This document shows, in pieces, positions 56,086 to 64,000 of a DNA stretch of 64,000 nucleotides. Source of the DNA: Clostridia bacterium (GTDB taxonomy: Bacteria > Bacillota > Clostridia > Oscillospirales > SIG627); the NCBI GenBank assembly GCA_017440805.1, contig JAFSGN010000008.1:32232-96231 (forward strand). Direction: 5' to 3'. The position numbers and the translations under genes were made by a program. Below the pieces are notes generated by a model. The model searched no databases. It was not told the origin of the DNA and saw nothing but the letters and a program-made list of their open reading frames with translations. How positions within the stretch are numbered: the stretch's first letter is position 1; each line of letters begins with the position of its first letter.

Positions 56086-56676
56086 TTATCCTTTTTCGGA
56101 TTCTATCCCCATAAAAAGCGACAAGGTTATAAAAAATAATGAAAAGTTTGTGCCGCTTATTGATATCAGCCACAGAGATATCACAGACAACAGCAGTGTG
56201 AAAATATACGAAACCCACACACATGTTTTCCAGGCAGTATAGGGATGGAAATAATTCATCAGCAGGCATTCCAGAAACTCTCCGCCGTCAAGTCCGCGAA
56301 TGGGAAGCATATTGAAAAGTGCATAAAATATGTTGGATATTATCACAAACATCACTATGGTCGACTGATAATTGAAATAAATAACATACGCAGACAATGC
56401 CGCCATAAGATTTGCAATTGCCCCCGATGCGTATATCAGCATATCGGTACCGTATCCGAGATAACCGTTCATTTTTATTTTTGCACCAAATAGCAGTATA
56501 TCCACTCTGTCTGCCGAAACCCCCGCAACTCTCATGGCAACAAGATGTCCTGTTTCATGCAGAAGTGCACAGAAAAGCATTGCGAAAACATATTCGGGAG
56601 GATTGAACAACAAAAGCACTGCCACAGGTATAAAAGATACAATACTTATGTGCACTTTCCCCAGGGCTATACCCAT
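56086..56676 (-). CDS. M50 site-2 protease, SpoIVFB type without CBS domain
   Basis: The 196-residue membrane protease has about five hydrophobic segments, the zinc motif HETGH (His40, Glu41, His44) and the third-ligand motif NMLPIRGLDGG (122-132, Asp130). In Bacillus SpoIVFB it cleaves pro-sigma-K during sporulation; here the C-terminal CBS domain is absent. It overlaps the 3' end of the 68-residue membrane protein gene by 10 nt. It is divergent from the SPOCS/LysM gene. Confidence 0.85.
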   Translation of the reverse strand: MGIALGKVHISIVSFIPVAVLLLFNPPEYVFAMLFCALLHETGHLVAMRVAGVSADRVDILLFGAKIKMNGYLGYGTDMLIYASGAIANLMAALSAYVIYFNYQSTIVMFVIISNIFYALFNMLPIRGLDGGEFLECLLMNYFHPYTAWKTCVWVSYIFTLLLSVISLWLISISGTNFSLFFITLSLFMGIESEKG

Positions 56677-56873
56677 TTCTGCTCCTTATTGCTTTCCATA
56701 TTGAACACCTGTGATGCTATGGGATTTTCGGATATTGCCGTCTCAACAGCACCCGACAAATCATCAAGTCCCGTATTACCGCAGAAAACCTGTGTGACCT
56801 TATCTTTCCCGCTGAATAACAGAATGAGAAACGCAATTATCAAAAGGGTGGCAGGATTAAAAATATTCCTCAC
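56667..56873 (-). CDS. Small membrane protein upstream of M50 protease
   Basis: The 68-residue product has one N-terminal membrane segment (about 8-22) and a short polar tail. It starts with GTG 56873, with AGGAGG 7 nt upstream, and overlaps the protease gene. It sits where spoIVFA lies in Bacillus, which suggests a shortened SpoIVFA-like partner, but no LytM domain remains. I do not recognise it by sequence. Confidence 0.7.
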   Translation of the reverse strand: MRNIFNPATLLIIAFLILLFSGKDKVTQVFCGNTGLDDLSGAVETAISENPIASQVFNMESNKEQKWV

Positions 56874-56991
56874 AAAACGACCTCCTTTTTTTCGTATTCA
56901 TTAATTATATTCCGAAAAAAATCAAAAAAGAATATTCTAACATTTCCTTTTTTTTCATACAATTCAACAAGAACAAAGAAAGGATGATTTT

Positions 56992-58524
56992 ATGACAGAT
57001 AATTTTCAAAACACAGTACAGCAACTCTTCTCTCCCCTGTCAAACGGCGGAAAAATTCATATAGAAAGCGAGGTTATACTGCCGGACTACTGCCCCGACT
57101 TACTGCGCACGGTCAAAACAGAGATTACACCCAAAATCACTTCTCAGACTCATTACAGCGACCAGAACGGAATTAACATAACTATTGACGGCACGGCACT
57201 TTTCAAGATTTTATATCTTTCTGACTCAACCGAAAAACTGTGCAGTACATTTTTTACTCAGCCCTTCACCCATTCCTTTAAATTGCACACAGATGACTGC
57301 AGCGATTTGGATAATATCTTTGACAGTGTTTCCCTTGTAACCGACTCCTGCTCCTGCCGTCCCGTATCTCCCAGAAAAGCGGTTATCCGCGGGGATTTGT
57401 CGGTTAGTCCCGAAATAAAACTCAATCGTACCGTAGAATATTTTGACGGAAATGACCTTTCCTGCGAGGTCCTGAAAACCTCTTCCTGCTTTTGCAGTAT
57501 GACAGGTATCGGAGAAGCGGATTACACAATCAGCGAAAAAATAAACCTTCCCGTCGACTCCGCACCCTGCGAGGAAATTTTAGACTGTTCAATGCGATAT
57601 GTATGTGACAGTGTGAAAACCGCCGAAGGAAAAGTATTATTTACCGCCACCGCTTATTTTAACTGCCTTTACAGAACAGAAACAGGTATTTCAAGTTTCT
57701 GTCAGCCGATTGAAATTTCTCAGATAATGGAGGTTGCGGGTACTGAAAGCATACATCAGGCGGATGTGCGGATTTCACCCACTTCTCTGCGTGCAGATAT
57801 TGATGTTGACAATTACGGCGAAAACCGGGTTGTTGCAGTTGATTTTTCCTATTTTGCAAAATCGGTGGTATACGGTAATAAAACCTTTTCTCCCGTTTCG
57901 GATGTTTACTGTCCCGAGTATGAATTTGAGGCACAATACAGCGATATATCTCTCTTTCCCTACAATAACACCATTAAGGAAAATATACCGGTCAGGGCGT
58001 CGGTAAAATTGAAAAATCCCGAAACTGTATCTCTCGAAAACATCTGCCCCGCCGTATCTTTGCGGGGTTGGGTTATTGAAAACGGAGTCCTGAGCCTTGA
58101 CGGCCGTCTGAAAGTTAATATGACCGCCGTTCTCCCGGCAGGATATGACGGAATAGAGGAAAACACGGATTTCTCTGCAAAAATCCCTCTTGAAAATCCC
58201 GATATCAGAAAATGTGAACTGGGTGTGTCTGTAAAAGAGGTAAACTGTATTCTGTCGGGTAATTCTATTGAGGTTACCGCAGAAGTTACTGTAAGCGGTC
58301 CTTGTTTTACACAAAATCAGATTCATTGCGTGACCGCATATAACCGCGGCGAAAAAAAGAAACCCTGCGACAAACCGCCCATTATTCTGTATTATCCGTC
58401 AAAAGAGGAAACCCTTTGGGATGTGGCAAAAAAATACTCTGTTCCCCAAAAAACGCTGTGCGAATTTAACGGAACAGATGCATCAAAACCACTTGATACT
58501 GTTATAAAAATACCCCTCGTATAA
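56992..58524 (+). CDS. SPOCS (DUF3794) protein with C-terminal LysM
   Basis: The 510-residue protein contains three DUF3794 (SPOCS) repeats, the first beginning near residue 38, and a C-terminal LysM domain (about 467-508, ETLWDVAKKYSVPQK). It has no signal peptide. SPOCS-LysM proteins are spore-coat or cortex-associated in Clostridia. An AAAGGA lies 8 nt before the ATG. A CATACAAT sequence at 56956 resembles a sigma-E -10, but the -35-like GAATATT is 19 nt away rather than 14-15. The neighbouring M50 gene fits a sporulation locus. Confidence 0.88.
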   Translation: MTDNFQNTVQQLFSPLSNGGKIHIESEVILPDYCPDLLRTVKTEITPKITSQTHYSDQNGINITIDGTALFKILYLSDSTEKLCSTFFTQPFTHSFKLHTDDCSDLDNIFDSVSLVTDSCSCRPVSPRKAVIRGDLSVSPEIKLNRTVEYFDGNDLSCEVLKTSSCFCSMTGIGEADYTISEKINLPVDSAPCEEILDCSMRYVCDSVKTAEGKVLFTATAYFNCLYRTETGISSFCQPIEISQIMEVAGTESIHQADVRISPTSLRADIDVDNYGENRVVAVDFSYFAKSVVYGNKTFSPVSDVYCPEYEFEAQYSDISLFPYNNTIKENIPVRASVKLKNPETVSLENICPAVSLRGWVIENGVLSLDGRLKVNMTAVLPAGYDGIEENTDFSAKIPLENPDIRKCELGVSVKEVNCILSGNSIEVTAEVTVSGPCFTQNQIHCVTAYNRGEKKKPCDKPPIILYYPSKEETLWDVAKKYSVPQKTLCEFNGTDASKPLDTVIKIPLV

Positions 58525-58526
58525 AA

Positions 58527-58910
58527 GGAGATGTAAAAAATGTTCAGACCGTCAAAAACAAAATGAAAACTATATAATTATACAACTATATAAGATAATT
58601 ATAAAATATCTTTTATAGTTTATTTTCAAGGTAAAAACTCAAAAATGAGTTTTTAATGAAAATTATATGTTTTTGACTATGAACAAACCTCGCCACTGTC
58701 GTACAGTGTACGCCGACGGGCGTCGGTTTCTCCATTCTGAATCATTTTTTCCTATCTCCTTCGGGAATGTAAAAATTGTTCAGACCGTCAAAAACAAAAA
58801 AGAAGGAATTATAACCATATAAGGTGATTATAAGTCCTCTTTTATAGTTAATTCTATTCTCCTTAAATCAAGGGGAGTAAAAAACTCTGTTTGAGTTTTT
58901 TTACTCCCCC
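58527..58910 (+). repeat. Degenerate direct repeat and GC-rich hairpin region
   Basis: This 396-bp gap between the SPOCS gene and murI holds two copies of TGTTCAGACCGTCAAAAACA (58541 and 58777), each followed by a similar AT-rich stretch with TCTTTTATAGTT. Copy one follows GGAG and encodes a 9-codon frame, MFRPSKTK-stop; copy two encodes a 12-codon frame, FRPSKTKKKEL from TTG. Between them is a GC-rich island with two adjacent palindromes (58694-58708 and 58713-58726). The source is unclear: a decayed duplicated gene start or a mobile palindromic element. Confidence 0.6.
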
Positions 58911-58917
58911 TTTATTT
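58872..58917. terminator. Bidirectional terminator between the repeat region and murI
   Basis: A long stem (GGGGAGT-A6-CTC with GAG-T7-ACTCCCC, one bulged base) is flanked by T-rich sequence, three bases before the murI stop. Confidence 0.85.
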
Positions 58918-58920
58918 CAC

Positions 58921-59694
58921 TCATCCCAGTTCAACCGTCTTAATTGTTCCCTCCGATACACTGAATCCCATTATTTCAGCAATCTCGTAAAACGCCTGAC
59001 TTATCTCGCTTACATAAATTTCCACATTTCCCTTTTCTGTCCGGTGGGTGTCCCGGGAAAGTTGTATTGCCGTTTCCCTGCCTACATTTATGTAATCTGC
59101 ATCGGGGTACACCGACTTTAAGGTTTCGGCATAAATGGGATAGTGAGTGCAACCCATAATTATTGTGTCAACTTTCTTTTCTATAAGCGGAGCGAGGTAT
59201 CTTGCCGCGACAGAACGGGATATTTCATCGTCAGGGGATATTCCCGACTCAATAAGAGGTACAAAAAGCGGGCAGGCAACCGAATAAACCTCTAAATCGC
59301 TTTTCATTCCCGTAAGTTTCTTTTCAAACATTCTGCTGTTGACCGTAGCCTGAGTTCCGATAACCCCGATTTTACCGTTTTTGGTATTCTTTGCCGCCGA
59401 TTGAACCGCAAAATCTATAACACTGTAAACCGGAATATCATAAATAGACTTTAAATGCTCGTGTGCAACGGAACTTACCGTTCCGCAGGCAATGATAATG
59501 GCGTCAACATTTTTTTTATAAAGAAACGCCGCATCCTCCGAAGCATATTTTATAATGGTCTTGTCAGAGCGTGTGCCGTAAGGAACACGGGCGACATCGC
59601 CGAAATATATATAATCGTTGTACGGCATCATTTTGATTAACTGACCCAGCACCGTCATACCGCCCAGTCCGCTGTCGAACACACCGTATCTCAT
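58921..59694 (-). CDS. murI: Glutamate racemase
   Basis: MurI supplies D-glutamate for peptidoglycan. The 257-residue protein has FDSGLGG (Asp7, Ser8) and the two catalytic Cys in ACGTVSS (Cys70) and GCTHYP (Cys182). The first motif is usually ACNTAS, so Gly replaces Asn. It is monocistronic. Confidence 0.93.
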   Translation of the reverse strand: MRYGVFDSGLGGMTVLGQLIKMMPYNDYIYFGDVARVPYGTRSDKTIIKYASEDAAFLYKKNVDAIIIACGTVSSVAHEHLKSIYDIPVYSVIDFAVQSAAKNTKNGKIGVIGTQATVNSRMFEKKLTGMKSDLEVYSVACPLFVPLIESGISPDDEISRSVAARYLAPLIEKKVDTIIMGCTHYPIYAETLKSVYPDADYINVGRETAIQLSRDTHRTEKGNVEIYVSEISQAFYEIAEIMGFSVSEGTIKTVELG

Positions 59695-59867
59695 TTAAAT
59701 TCTCCTTAAAAATGTACTTTATAAAATATATGCAAAAGACCGTATATATATTATATCAATATAATTTTAAAAAATCAAGTATGGCATATATATTCCACGA
59801 TAAATTAACTGTTTTGTCAAACTGCGGTTTGTTGATGTTTTTGTATCAAACGGATTTATGTGTCTGT

Positions 59868-59900
59868 AAAAAAACAACCGCCGAAAAAAATTCCGGCGGT
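59868..59900 (-). terminator. Terminator of rpsB-tsf
   Basis: On the minus strand, ACCGCCG/CGGCGGT (7 bp, 10-nt loop) is followed by TTGTTTTTTT, about 15 nt after the tsf stop. Confidence 0.9.
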
Positions 59901-59915
59901 ATTGCTTTTTGATTA

Positions 59916-60842
59916 TTATTTCTTTGTGAGTTTTTCAATCTCAGCAGCAAAGTCTTCTTCTTTCTTTTCAAGACCTTCGCCCTTTTCCCATCTTACAAAG
60001 GAAACAATCTTGATTTCACTGCCCAAAGCATCCTTTTCGGAAGCGAGGTACTTTTCAACCTTCATGCTGTCGTCCTTAACATAATCCTGGCAGAGCAGAC
60101 AGTTGGTATCATAGTACTTGGAAGCCTTACCTTCAACCATCTTTTCGATAATGTTGGCAGGTTTGTTGGCATTCTTGGGGTCGTTTTTAATAGTAGATGT
60201 GATAATTGCCTTTTCTTCCTCGATGATTGCGGCGGGAACATCTTCTTTAGTAACATAAAGAGGAGCCATTGCGCAAATCTGGAGAGCAACATTCTTGGAA
60301 ACTTCCTTGAACTTTTCTGTTCCGAACGCACTGTCATCACAGTCGCAAACAACAACTACGCCCATCTGACCTTTGCCGTGAACATATGCGTTGAGTTTAC
60401 CGGTGATAAGTTCAAATCTTCTGATGTTGATGTTTTCACCAATGGTAAATACCTTATCTTTAACTGCACCTTCAACGGTTACTGTTCCGTCAAAATCAAG
60501 TGCGAGAAATTCTTCCATATTTGCAGGCTTCTTTGCAAGAAGAATTGCAAGAAGGTCGCGAACGAACTTCTGGAAAGTTTCGTTTTTCGCTGCGAAGTCT
60601 GTTTCAATGTTAACTTCGATAATAGCGGCGGTTTTGCCGTCTTCGGAAATTGCAACATCAACAACACCTTCTGCTGCTATACGGCTGGACTTCTTTGCAG
60701 CAACTGCAAGTCCTTTTTCACGGAGTATTTTTATTGCTTCCTCAGGGTCGCCGTTTGCTTCTGTAAGTGCTTTTTTGCACTCCATCATACCGATACCGGT
60801 CTTTTGTCTGAGGTCGTTTACATCTTTTGCGGTTATTGCCAT
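59916..60842 (-). CDS. tsf: Translation elongation factor Ts
   Basis: EF-Ts recycles EF-Tu-GDP. The 308-residue protein (from ATG 60842, behind AAAGGA) starts with the UBA-like helices containing the TDVNDLR-like motif KDVNDLRQKTGIGMMECKKAL (cut here to anchors) and continues through the two EF-Tu contact domains. It follows rpsB as is universal in bacteria; the frame extends to 60860, but the internal ATG is better. Confidence 0.96.
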   Translation of the reverse strand: MAITAKDVNDLRQKTGIGMMECKKALTEANGDPEEAIKILREKGLAVAAKKSSRIAAEGVVDVAISEDGKTAAIIEVNIETDFAAKNETFQKFVRDLLAILLAKKPANMEEFLALDFDGTVTVEGAVKDKVFTIGENINIRRFELITGKLNAYVHGKGQMGVVVVCDCDDSAFGTEKFKEVSKNVALQICAMAPLYVTKEDVPAAIIEEEKAIITSTIKNDPKNANKPANIIEKMVEGKASKYYDTNCLLCQDYVKDDSMKVEKYLASEKDALGSEIKIVSFVRWEKGEGLEKKEEDFAAEIEKLTKK

Positions 60843-60876
60843 TTTATCAGTTCCTTTCAAAAGTATAAATTAGAAA

Positions 60877-61626
60877 TTATTCAGCGTCTTCCTGTGCTTC
60901 TTCTGCGGGAGCCGCTTCTGTTTCTTCTGCATCAGACATCTGTTCGCCCTGGTGTCCTTCGATAACAGCGTCTGTCATAACAGATGCAATAAGACGGATA
61001 GCGCGGATAGCGTCATCGTTTCCGGGAATTACATAATCTGCTTCATCGGGGTCGCAGTTGGTATCAACAATAGCAACAACGGGAATACCGAGTTTTCTTG
61101 CTTCAGCAACAGCGTTTGCTTCCTTGCGGGGGTCAACAACGAACATGCAGGAAGGAATATCGTGCATTTCCTTGATACCGCCAAGGTTCTTTTCAAGAGT
61201 TTCCATTTCCTTGCGGAGTGCGGTTACTTCTTTCTTGGGAAGCATTTCAAAAGTGCCGTCTTCTTCGAGTTTGTGAAGGTTGTTAAGACGGGCGATGGAC
61301 TTTTTGATAGTCTTGAAGTTGGTAAGCATACCGCCGGGCCAACGCATGTTAACATAGTACATACCTGCGCGTTCTGCTTCTTCTTTGATTGCGTCCTGAG
61401 CCTGCTTTTTGGTACCTACAAAAAGAATAGTACCGCCGTTCATTGCAACATCGCGAACGAACATATAAGCCTCTTCCACTTTTTTAACGGTCTTCTGCAA
61501 GTCAATGATGTAGATACCGTTTCTCTGGGTGAAGATGTATTCCGCCATTTTAGGGTTCCATCTTCTGGTCTGGTGACCGAAATGAACTCCGGCCTCCAAA
61601 AGTTGTTTCATAGAAATTACTGACAT
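60877..61626 (-). CDS. rpsB: Ribosomal protein S2
   Basis: The 249-residue protein (from ATG 61626, with AGGAGG 9 nt upstream) has the S2 signature beginning [20 protein letters not shown] and a Glu/Ala-rich tail of about 20 residues. It starts the rpsB-tsf operon; the frame extends to 61683 without a ribosome binding site. Confidence 0.97.
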   Translation of the reverse strand: MSVISMKQLLEAGVHFGHQTRRWNPKMAEYIFTQRNGIYIIDLQKTVKKVEEAYMFVRDVAMNGGTILFVGTKKQAQDAIKEEAERAGMYYVNMRWPGGMLTNFKTIKKSIARLNNLHKLEEDGTFEMLPKKEVTALRKEMETLEKNLGGIKEMHDIPSCMFVVDPRKEANAVAEARKLGIPVVAIVDTNCDPDEADYVIPGNDDAIRAIRLIASVMTDAVIEGHQGEQMSDAEETEAAPAEEAQEDAE

Positions 61627-61744
61627 TTTTAATGTCCTCCTTATTGGGTTTTTACCACCACAGTGCCCGCCCGGCAAACGCACTCATCATATGACTGACC
61701 CTGTTTGACCGCGTATTTACACTGTGTGTGAAATTTTACATTCC

Positions 61745-61773
61745 ATTTTATCACAATTTTAGTTATTTTTCAA
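61745..61773 (-). promoter_or_regulatory. Sigma-A promoter of rpsB-tsf
   Basis: On the minus strand, TTGAAA (61773-61768) and TAAAAT (61750-61745) have a 17-nt spacer. The leader of about 110 nt contains GC-rich segments (such as GGGCGGGCAC) and could host S2 autoregulation; this is not shown. Confidence 0.75.
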
Positions 61774-61880
61774 TATAAATTTTATTTTCTTTACAGAAAA
61801 TTAATATATTTTTTTGTGTATCCCCTTTCGGACACGGCATATACTAAAATTAATATAATACAAGAAAGGATTGTGATTAA

Positions 61881-62057
61881 ATGCCTGATAACAACATATT
61901 TTCTCACGGAAAAATAACAGAAAGATACTGTGCCCATACCAATCAGAATGTCATACTCCGGAGTACCTCCCCCGAAAATAATAATTACGAGTGCCTTAAC
62001 GCACCTTTTTGCACAAAAAAAGAAAGTTGTGCAAGAAATATCAAAACAAAAGGGTAA
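61881..62057 (+). CDS. Small Cys-containing protein, unknown
   Basis: The 58-residue frame MPDNNIFSHGKITERYCAHT... (four Cys, at 17, 43, 49 and 54; no hydrophobic segment) has AAAGGA 9 nt before its ATG and a terminator hairpin (62115-62140) after its stop. The Cys spacing suggests a zinc site. It is divergent from rpsB. A CATATACTA at 61838 resembles a late sporulation (sigma-K) -10, but no matching -35 is seen. I do not recognise the family. Confidence 0.7.
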   Translation: MPDNNIFSHGKITERYCAHTNQNVILRSTSPENNNYECLNAPFCTKKESCARNIKTKG

Positions 62058-62114
62058 ACGGCTTTGCCCCCTCCGCCCCACATCAAAGAGATATTTATAT
62101 CGGTTGCAACTTAT

Positions 62115-62150
62115 GCCGAGTGTTCTTAGGAACACCCGGCAAGTTTTATT
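62115..62150 (+). terminator. Terminator of the small Cys protein gene
   Basis: The stem GCCGAGTGTTC/GAACACCCGGC with one mismatch is followed by AAGTTTTATT. Confidence 0.7.
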
Positions 62151-62235
62151 CGCCTTATGGCGGGTTTTATTACTTCGTAGTTATATTGCTTGGCAGTGGT
62201 ATTGTGCTTTGCACTGTTTTTTGGCGGATACAAGG

Positions 62236-62265
62236 AAGGGTGCTTTGGAAATCCAAAGCACCCTT
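62236..62265. terminator. Hairpin after the dockerin protein gene
   Basis: A perfect 14-bp stem with arms AAGGGTGCTTTGGA and TCCAAAGCACCCTT and a 2-nt loop lies about 30 bp after the dockerin stop. The T tract on the minus strand is weak (CCTTGT). Confidence 0.6.
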
Positions 62266-62297
62266 AAGAGTTTATGCCTGTTCAGTTACGAAATGTA

Positions 62298-64000
62298 TTA
62301 TTCGAGGACAATACCATCGTATCCTGCGATAGACTTCAGAATCTGAAGTACATCGAAACCGTCAATTTCATCAGTTCCTGCATCATATACATTTGATGCT
62401 GCACTAGCAACTTCGTCGTCAATGAGAACCAAGCCGGAAATATGCTTGAGAATATCAAGTACATCAAAGCCGTCGATATCGCCGTCGTTAGTAGTGTCGC
62501 CCTTGTATCTGATGTTAGCGTTTCCTGCTGTTGCAGTATCGGTGTCGGTACCCTTCTGAACAAAGATTACACCGGTGTAGCCTGTGAAGACAACATCTGT
62601 AGTAATTGTGTTAGGAAGTTTAATGAATGCCGATGTGGATCTTTCGAATGCGGTAGGTGCAACGGAAGTTACACTGTACTCAACTTCGTCAATCACAACA
62701 GTGGAAGGAATGATGGTTGTTTCGGGAGCAATTGTAGTAACGCCTGCTTCACCTGTTTGAACATCACCAACATAGTTAGCACCGCCAACCTCAACGCTTT
62801 CATCTTCTTCTCCGGGAATTGCAGAGTTGATTGTTTCGGTTGCTGCTTCTGCATAGTTGTAGTATACAGTAATTGTGTATGATACTGTTGTCTTACCAAG
62901 GTTGGTTACATTAACTGCAACTTCTGTGCCGGGGTAAGAAGCAAGTATATCAGTATACTGTGCGGAAACCATCTCGGTAGCGTTTTCTTCGGTAATACCT
63001 TCAAATACATCTGCTGTCAGAGTAGCCGCTTTTGCTGTGATTTCAGCAACTGCTTCTCCTGCAAGTACCTGGTCAAGGTCATCAATGTCAGCATCAAGGA
63101 ATGCCTGTGCTTCTGCTTCAGTTGTAAAGAGACCAAAACGGTCAAACGCGTAAGTATGTTCTGCAGCGGCATAGTGGTAAGGAGCGAACGCAAAATGTTT
63201 TACCGCTTCGCCTCTGCCGAAACTGGGGATGTTTGTCAGGTCAACAATTCTGCCCTGCCAACCACCCGGTGTGCCGGAAAGTTGAGTATAAGTTCCGGCA
63301 TCCTCATTACCAATGGGGGTTTCTGCTGTTTCAACATAAACTCTGAAGTTTATACCAGGGTCTACAGCAGAAGCATTTGAACGAATTGCAAAATATCTGT
63401 ACTGTGTCTTATCAAATGTTTCGGTATCCCAAAATTCAGGAACCCAAGTTATCGGAAGTCCTTCACTTTCCATTTTAATTTCTGCGGTACTGCCGTTGTA
63501 ATATACGCCGGATCCTGCACCTGCATTCCAAACACCATACGCATTAACTGCTGCTTCGTTGTCAAAGAGCACGGTTGCAGGGAAATAAGAAGCAAGAATT
63601 GTCGCTGTAATCTCTTTTGTATCTGTGGTGTTGTCGCCCACGGTAACTGCAATCTTGTAAGTTACGGAACCTGCGGTACCGTCTTTGTCAGCAACAGTTG
63701 CTTTTATGGGTGCGGTGAAGTTTGTAATTACAACTTCTGCGGTTGCACCGGGATACTTAGCAACAATATCAGCAATTGCAGCCTCAACAACTGCTTTTAC
63801 TGCATCTGCTGTTGTAAGGTTAATAACTGCATCAGAAACATCAACTGCTTCCAGTTCGTCGTAAATTGCTCCGTCTTTTTGTGCACGGAGGGTAGCAATG
63901 TCAGCATCAAGGAATGCCTGCGCTTCTTCTATAGTTGAGAAGAGACCGAAACGGTCAAACGCGTAGGTATGTCCTGCAGCGGCATAACTGTAAGGAACCA
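62298..64000 (-). CDS. Dockerin-bearing repetitive secreted protein, 3' part
   Basis: The minus-strand frame is open from 62298 to the right edge, so this is the C-terminal part of a larger protein. It ends with a type I dockerin: two calcium-loop/helix repeats, the first DTTNDGDIDGFDVLDILK and the second DEIDGFDVLQILK, the usual duplicate. Upstream is a tandem module whose conserved segment HTYAFDRFGLF recurs 813 bp (271 residues) apart, at 63135 and 63948. The module has a beta-sandwich-like, Thr/Val-rich composition, possibly carbohydrate-binding. It would be exported and docked onto a cohesin scaffold, as in cellulosome-type complexes. No catalytic domain is visible in this part. Confidence 0.85.
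   Translation of the reverse strand, partial: VPYSYAAAGHTYAFDRFGLFSTIEEAQAFLDADIATLRAQKDGAIYDELEAVDVSDAVINLTTADAVKAVVEAAIADIVAKYPGATAEVVITNFTAPIKATVADKDGTAGSVTYKIAVTVGDNTTDTKEITATILASYFPATVLFDNEAAVNAYGVWNAGAGSGVYYNGSTAEIKMESEGLPITWVPEFWDTETFDKTQYRYFAIRSNASAVDPGINFRVYVETAETPIGNEDAGTYTQLSGTPGGWQGRIVDLTNIPSFGRGEAVKHFAFAPYHYAAAEHTYAFDRFGLFTTEAEAQAFLDADIDDLDQVLAGEAVAEITAKAATLTADVFEGITEENATEMVSAQYTDILASYPGTEVAVNVTNLGKTTVSYTITVYYNYAEAATETINSAIPGEEDESVEVGGANYVGDVQTGEAGVTTIAPETTIIPSTVVIDEVEYSVTSVAPTAFERSTSAFIKLPNTITTDVVFTGYTGVIFVQKGTDTDTATAGNANIRYKGDTTNDGDIDGFDVLDILKHISGLVLIDDEVASAASNVYDAGTDEIDGFDVLQILKSIAGYDGIVLE
63049..63967 (-). repeat. Tandem 813-bp coding repeat in dockerin protein
   Basis: The plus-strand motif AATGTCAGCATCAAGGAATG occurs at 63084 and 63897, 813 bp apart (271 codons). 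Surrounding segments, including the AFDRFGLF-coding stretch, match closely. The visible part holds one full unit and the start of another toward the N-terminus. Confidence 0.85.

Noticed and set aside
56930..56963. Sigma-E promoter for the SPOCS/LysM gene
   Set aside because: CATACAAT and GAATATT both resemble the boxes, but the spacing of 19 nt is outside the usual 14-15 nt.
1..64000. tRNA, rRNA, insertion sequences or phage genes
   Set aside because: None was recognised by eye on either strand. A tRNAscan or covariance search would be needed to exclude a divergent tRNA.

Overview
The window is a contiguous chromosomal segment of a Gram-positive, spore-forming member of the Clostridia, most likely an anaerobic gut or fibre-associated lineage and probably known mainly from metagenomes. 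The evidence is threefold. The housekeeping gene order is typical of Firmicutes: prpC-prkC-rsgA, priA-def-fmt-yugP-rsmB-rlmN, yicC-remA-gmk-rpoZ, dnaG-rpoD, recA-recX-rimO-pgsA and yceD-rpmF. There are sporulation-type genes (an M50 protease of the SpoIVFB type and a SPOCS/LysM protein). There is also a dockerin-bearing secreted protein. Promoters are classical sigma-A (TTGACA/TATAAT with 17-nt spacers), and many genes start with GTG or TTG after strong purine-rich ribosome binding sites. No rRNA, tRNA, CRISPR array, transposase or phage gene was seen.

Layout. 1-6.3 kb: the 3' part of a GH94-like phosphorylase, a low-molecular-weight tyrosine phosphatase, two CobW/COG0523 GTPases (one with a histidine-rich repeat, one with a DUF1980-like tail) and an orphan family-5 solute-binding lipoprotein. 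6.3-28.1 kb: a long run of minus-strand genes, namely a B12-binding radical SAM protein, thiN, a GH37 trehalase, rsgA, prkC, prpC, rlmN, rsmB, yugP, fmt, def, priA, rpoZ, gmk, remA, yicC, an RNase M5-like Toprim protein, holA, comEC, a HIT protein and a DivIVA-like protein. 28.2-30.3 kb: an AGCS symporter, a small unknown protein and a 6S-like RNA gene with a perfect promoter and terminator. 30.3-41.2 kb: engB, lon, cysS, cysE, pgsA, rimO, recX, recA, prmC and a DUF1385 gene. 41.4-45.9 kb (plus strand): yceD, rpmF, a DUF512 radical SAM protein, der and a DMT transporter. 46-50.7 kb: an MTA/SAH deaminase-type amidohydrolase, an NSS transporter and a second orphan solute-binding protein. 50.8-56.9 kb: two tandem rpoD genes, dnaG, a dGTPase, the M50 protease and a 68-residue membrane protein. 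57-64 kb: the SPOCS/LysM protein, a repeat-rich non-coding stretch, murI, tsf, rpsB, a 58-residue Cys-containing protein and the 3' part of a repetitive dockerin protein that runs off the window.

The genes are mostly core machinery for translation and ribosome assembly (rsgA, engB, der, rimO, rlmN, rsmB, fmt, def, rpsB, tsf, prmC), replication and repair (priA, holA, dnaG, recA, recX), transcription (rpoZ, two rpoD, a 6S-like RNA) and envelope or sporulation control (prkC/prpC, pgsA, murI, DivIVA, M50). The accessory parts point to sugar use (trehalase, GH94, dockerin) and to zinc or other metal homeostasis (CobW pair).

The most unusual structure is at 8.6-10.2 kb. A self-contained trehalase cassette with its own promoter and operator-like palindrome sits between rsgA and thiN and is bounded by two copies of the 3' end of rsgA (72 bp, 68 identical). 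The copy next to thiN keeps the reading frame, including a stop codon inside thiN, which looks like the footprint of an insertion that regenerated its target gene's end. Other points of interest are the 6S-like RNA, the tandem rpoD paralogues, a ComEC whose C-terminal metallo-beta-lactamase region lacks the expected metal motif, and a 271-residue tandem module in the dockerin protein. No clear new defence or mobile system was found.
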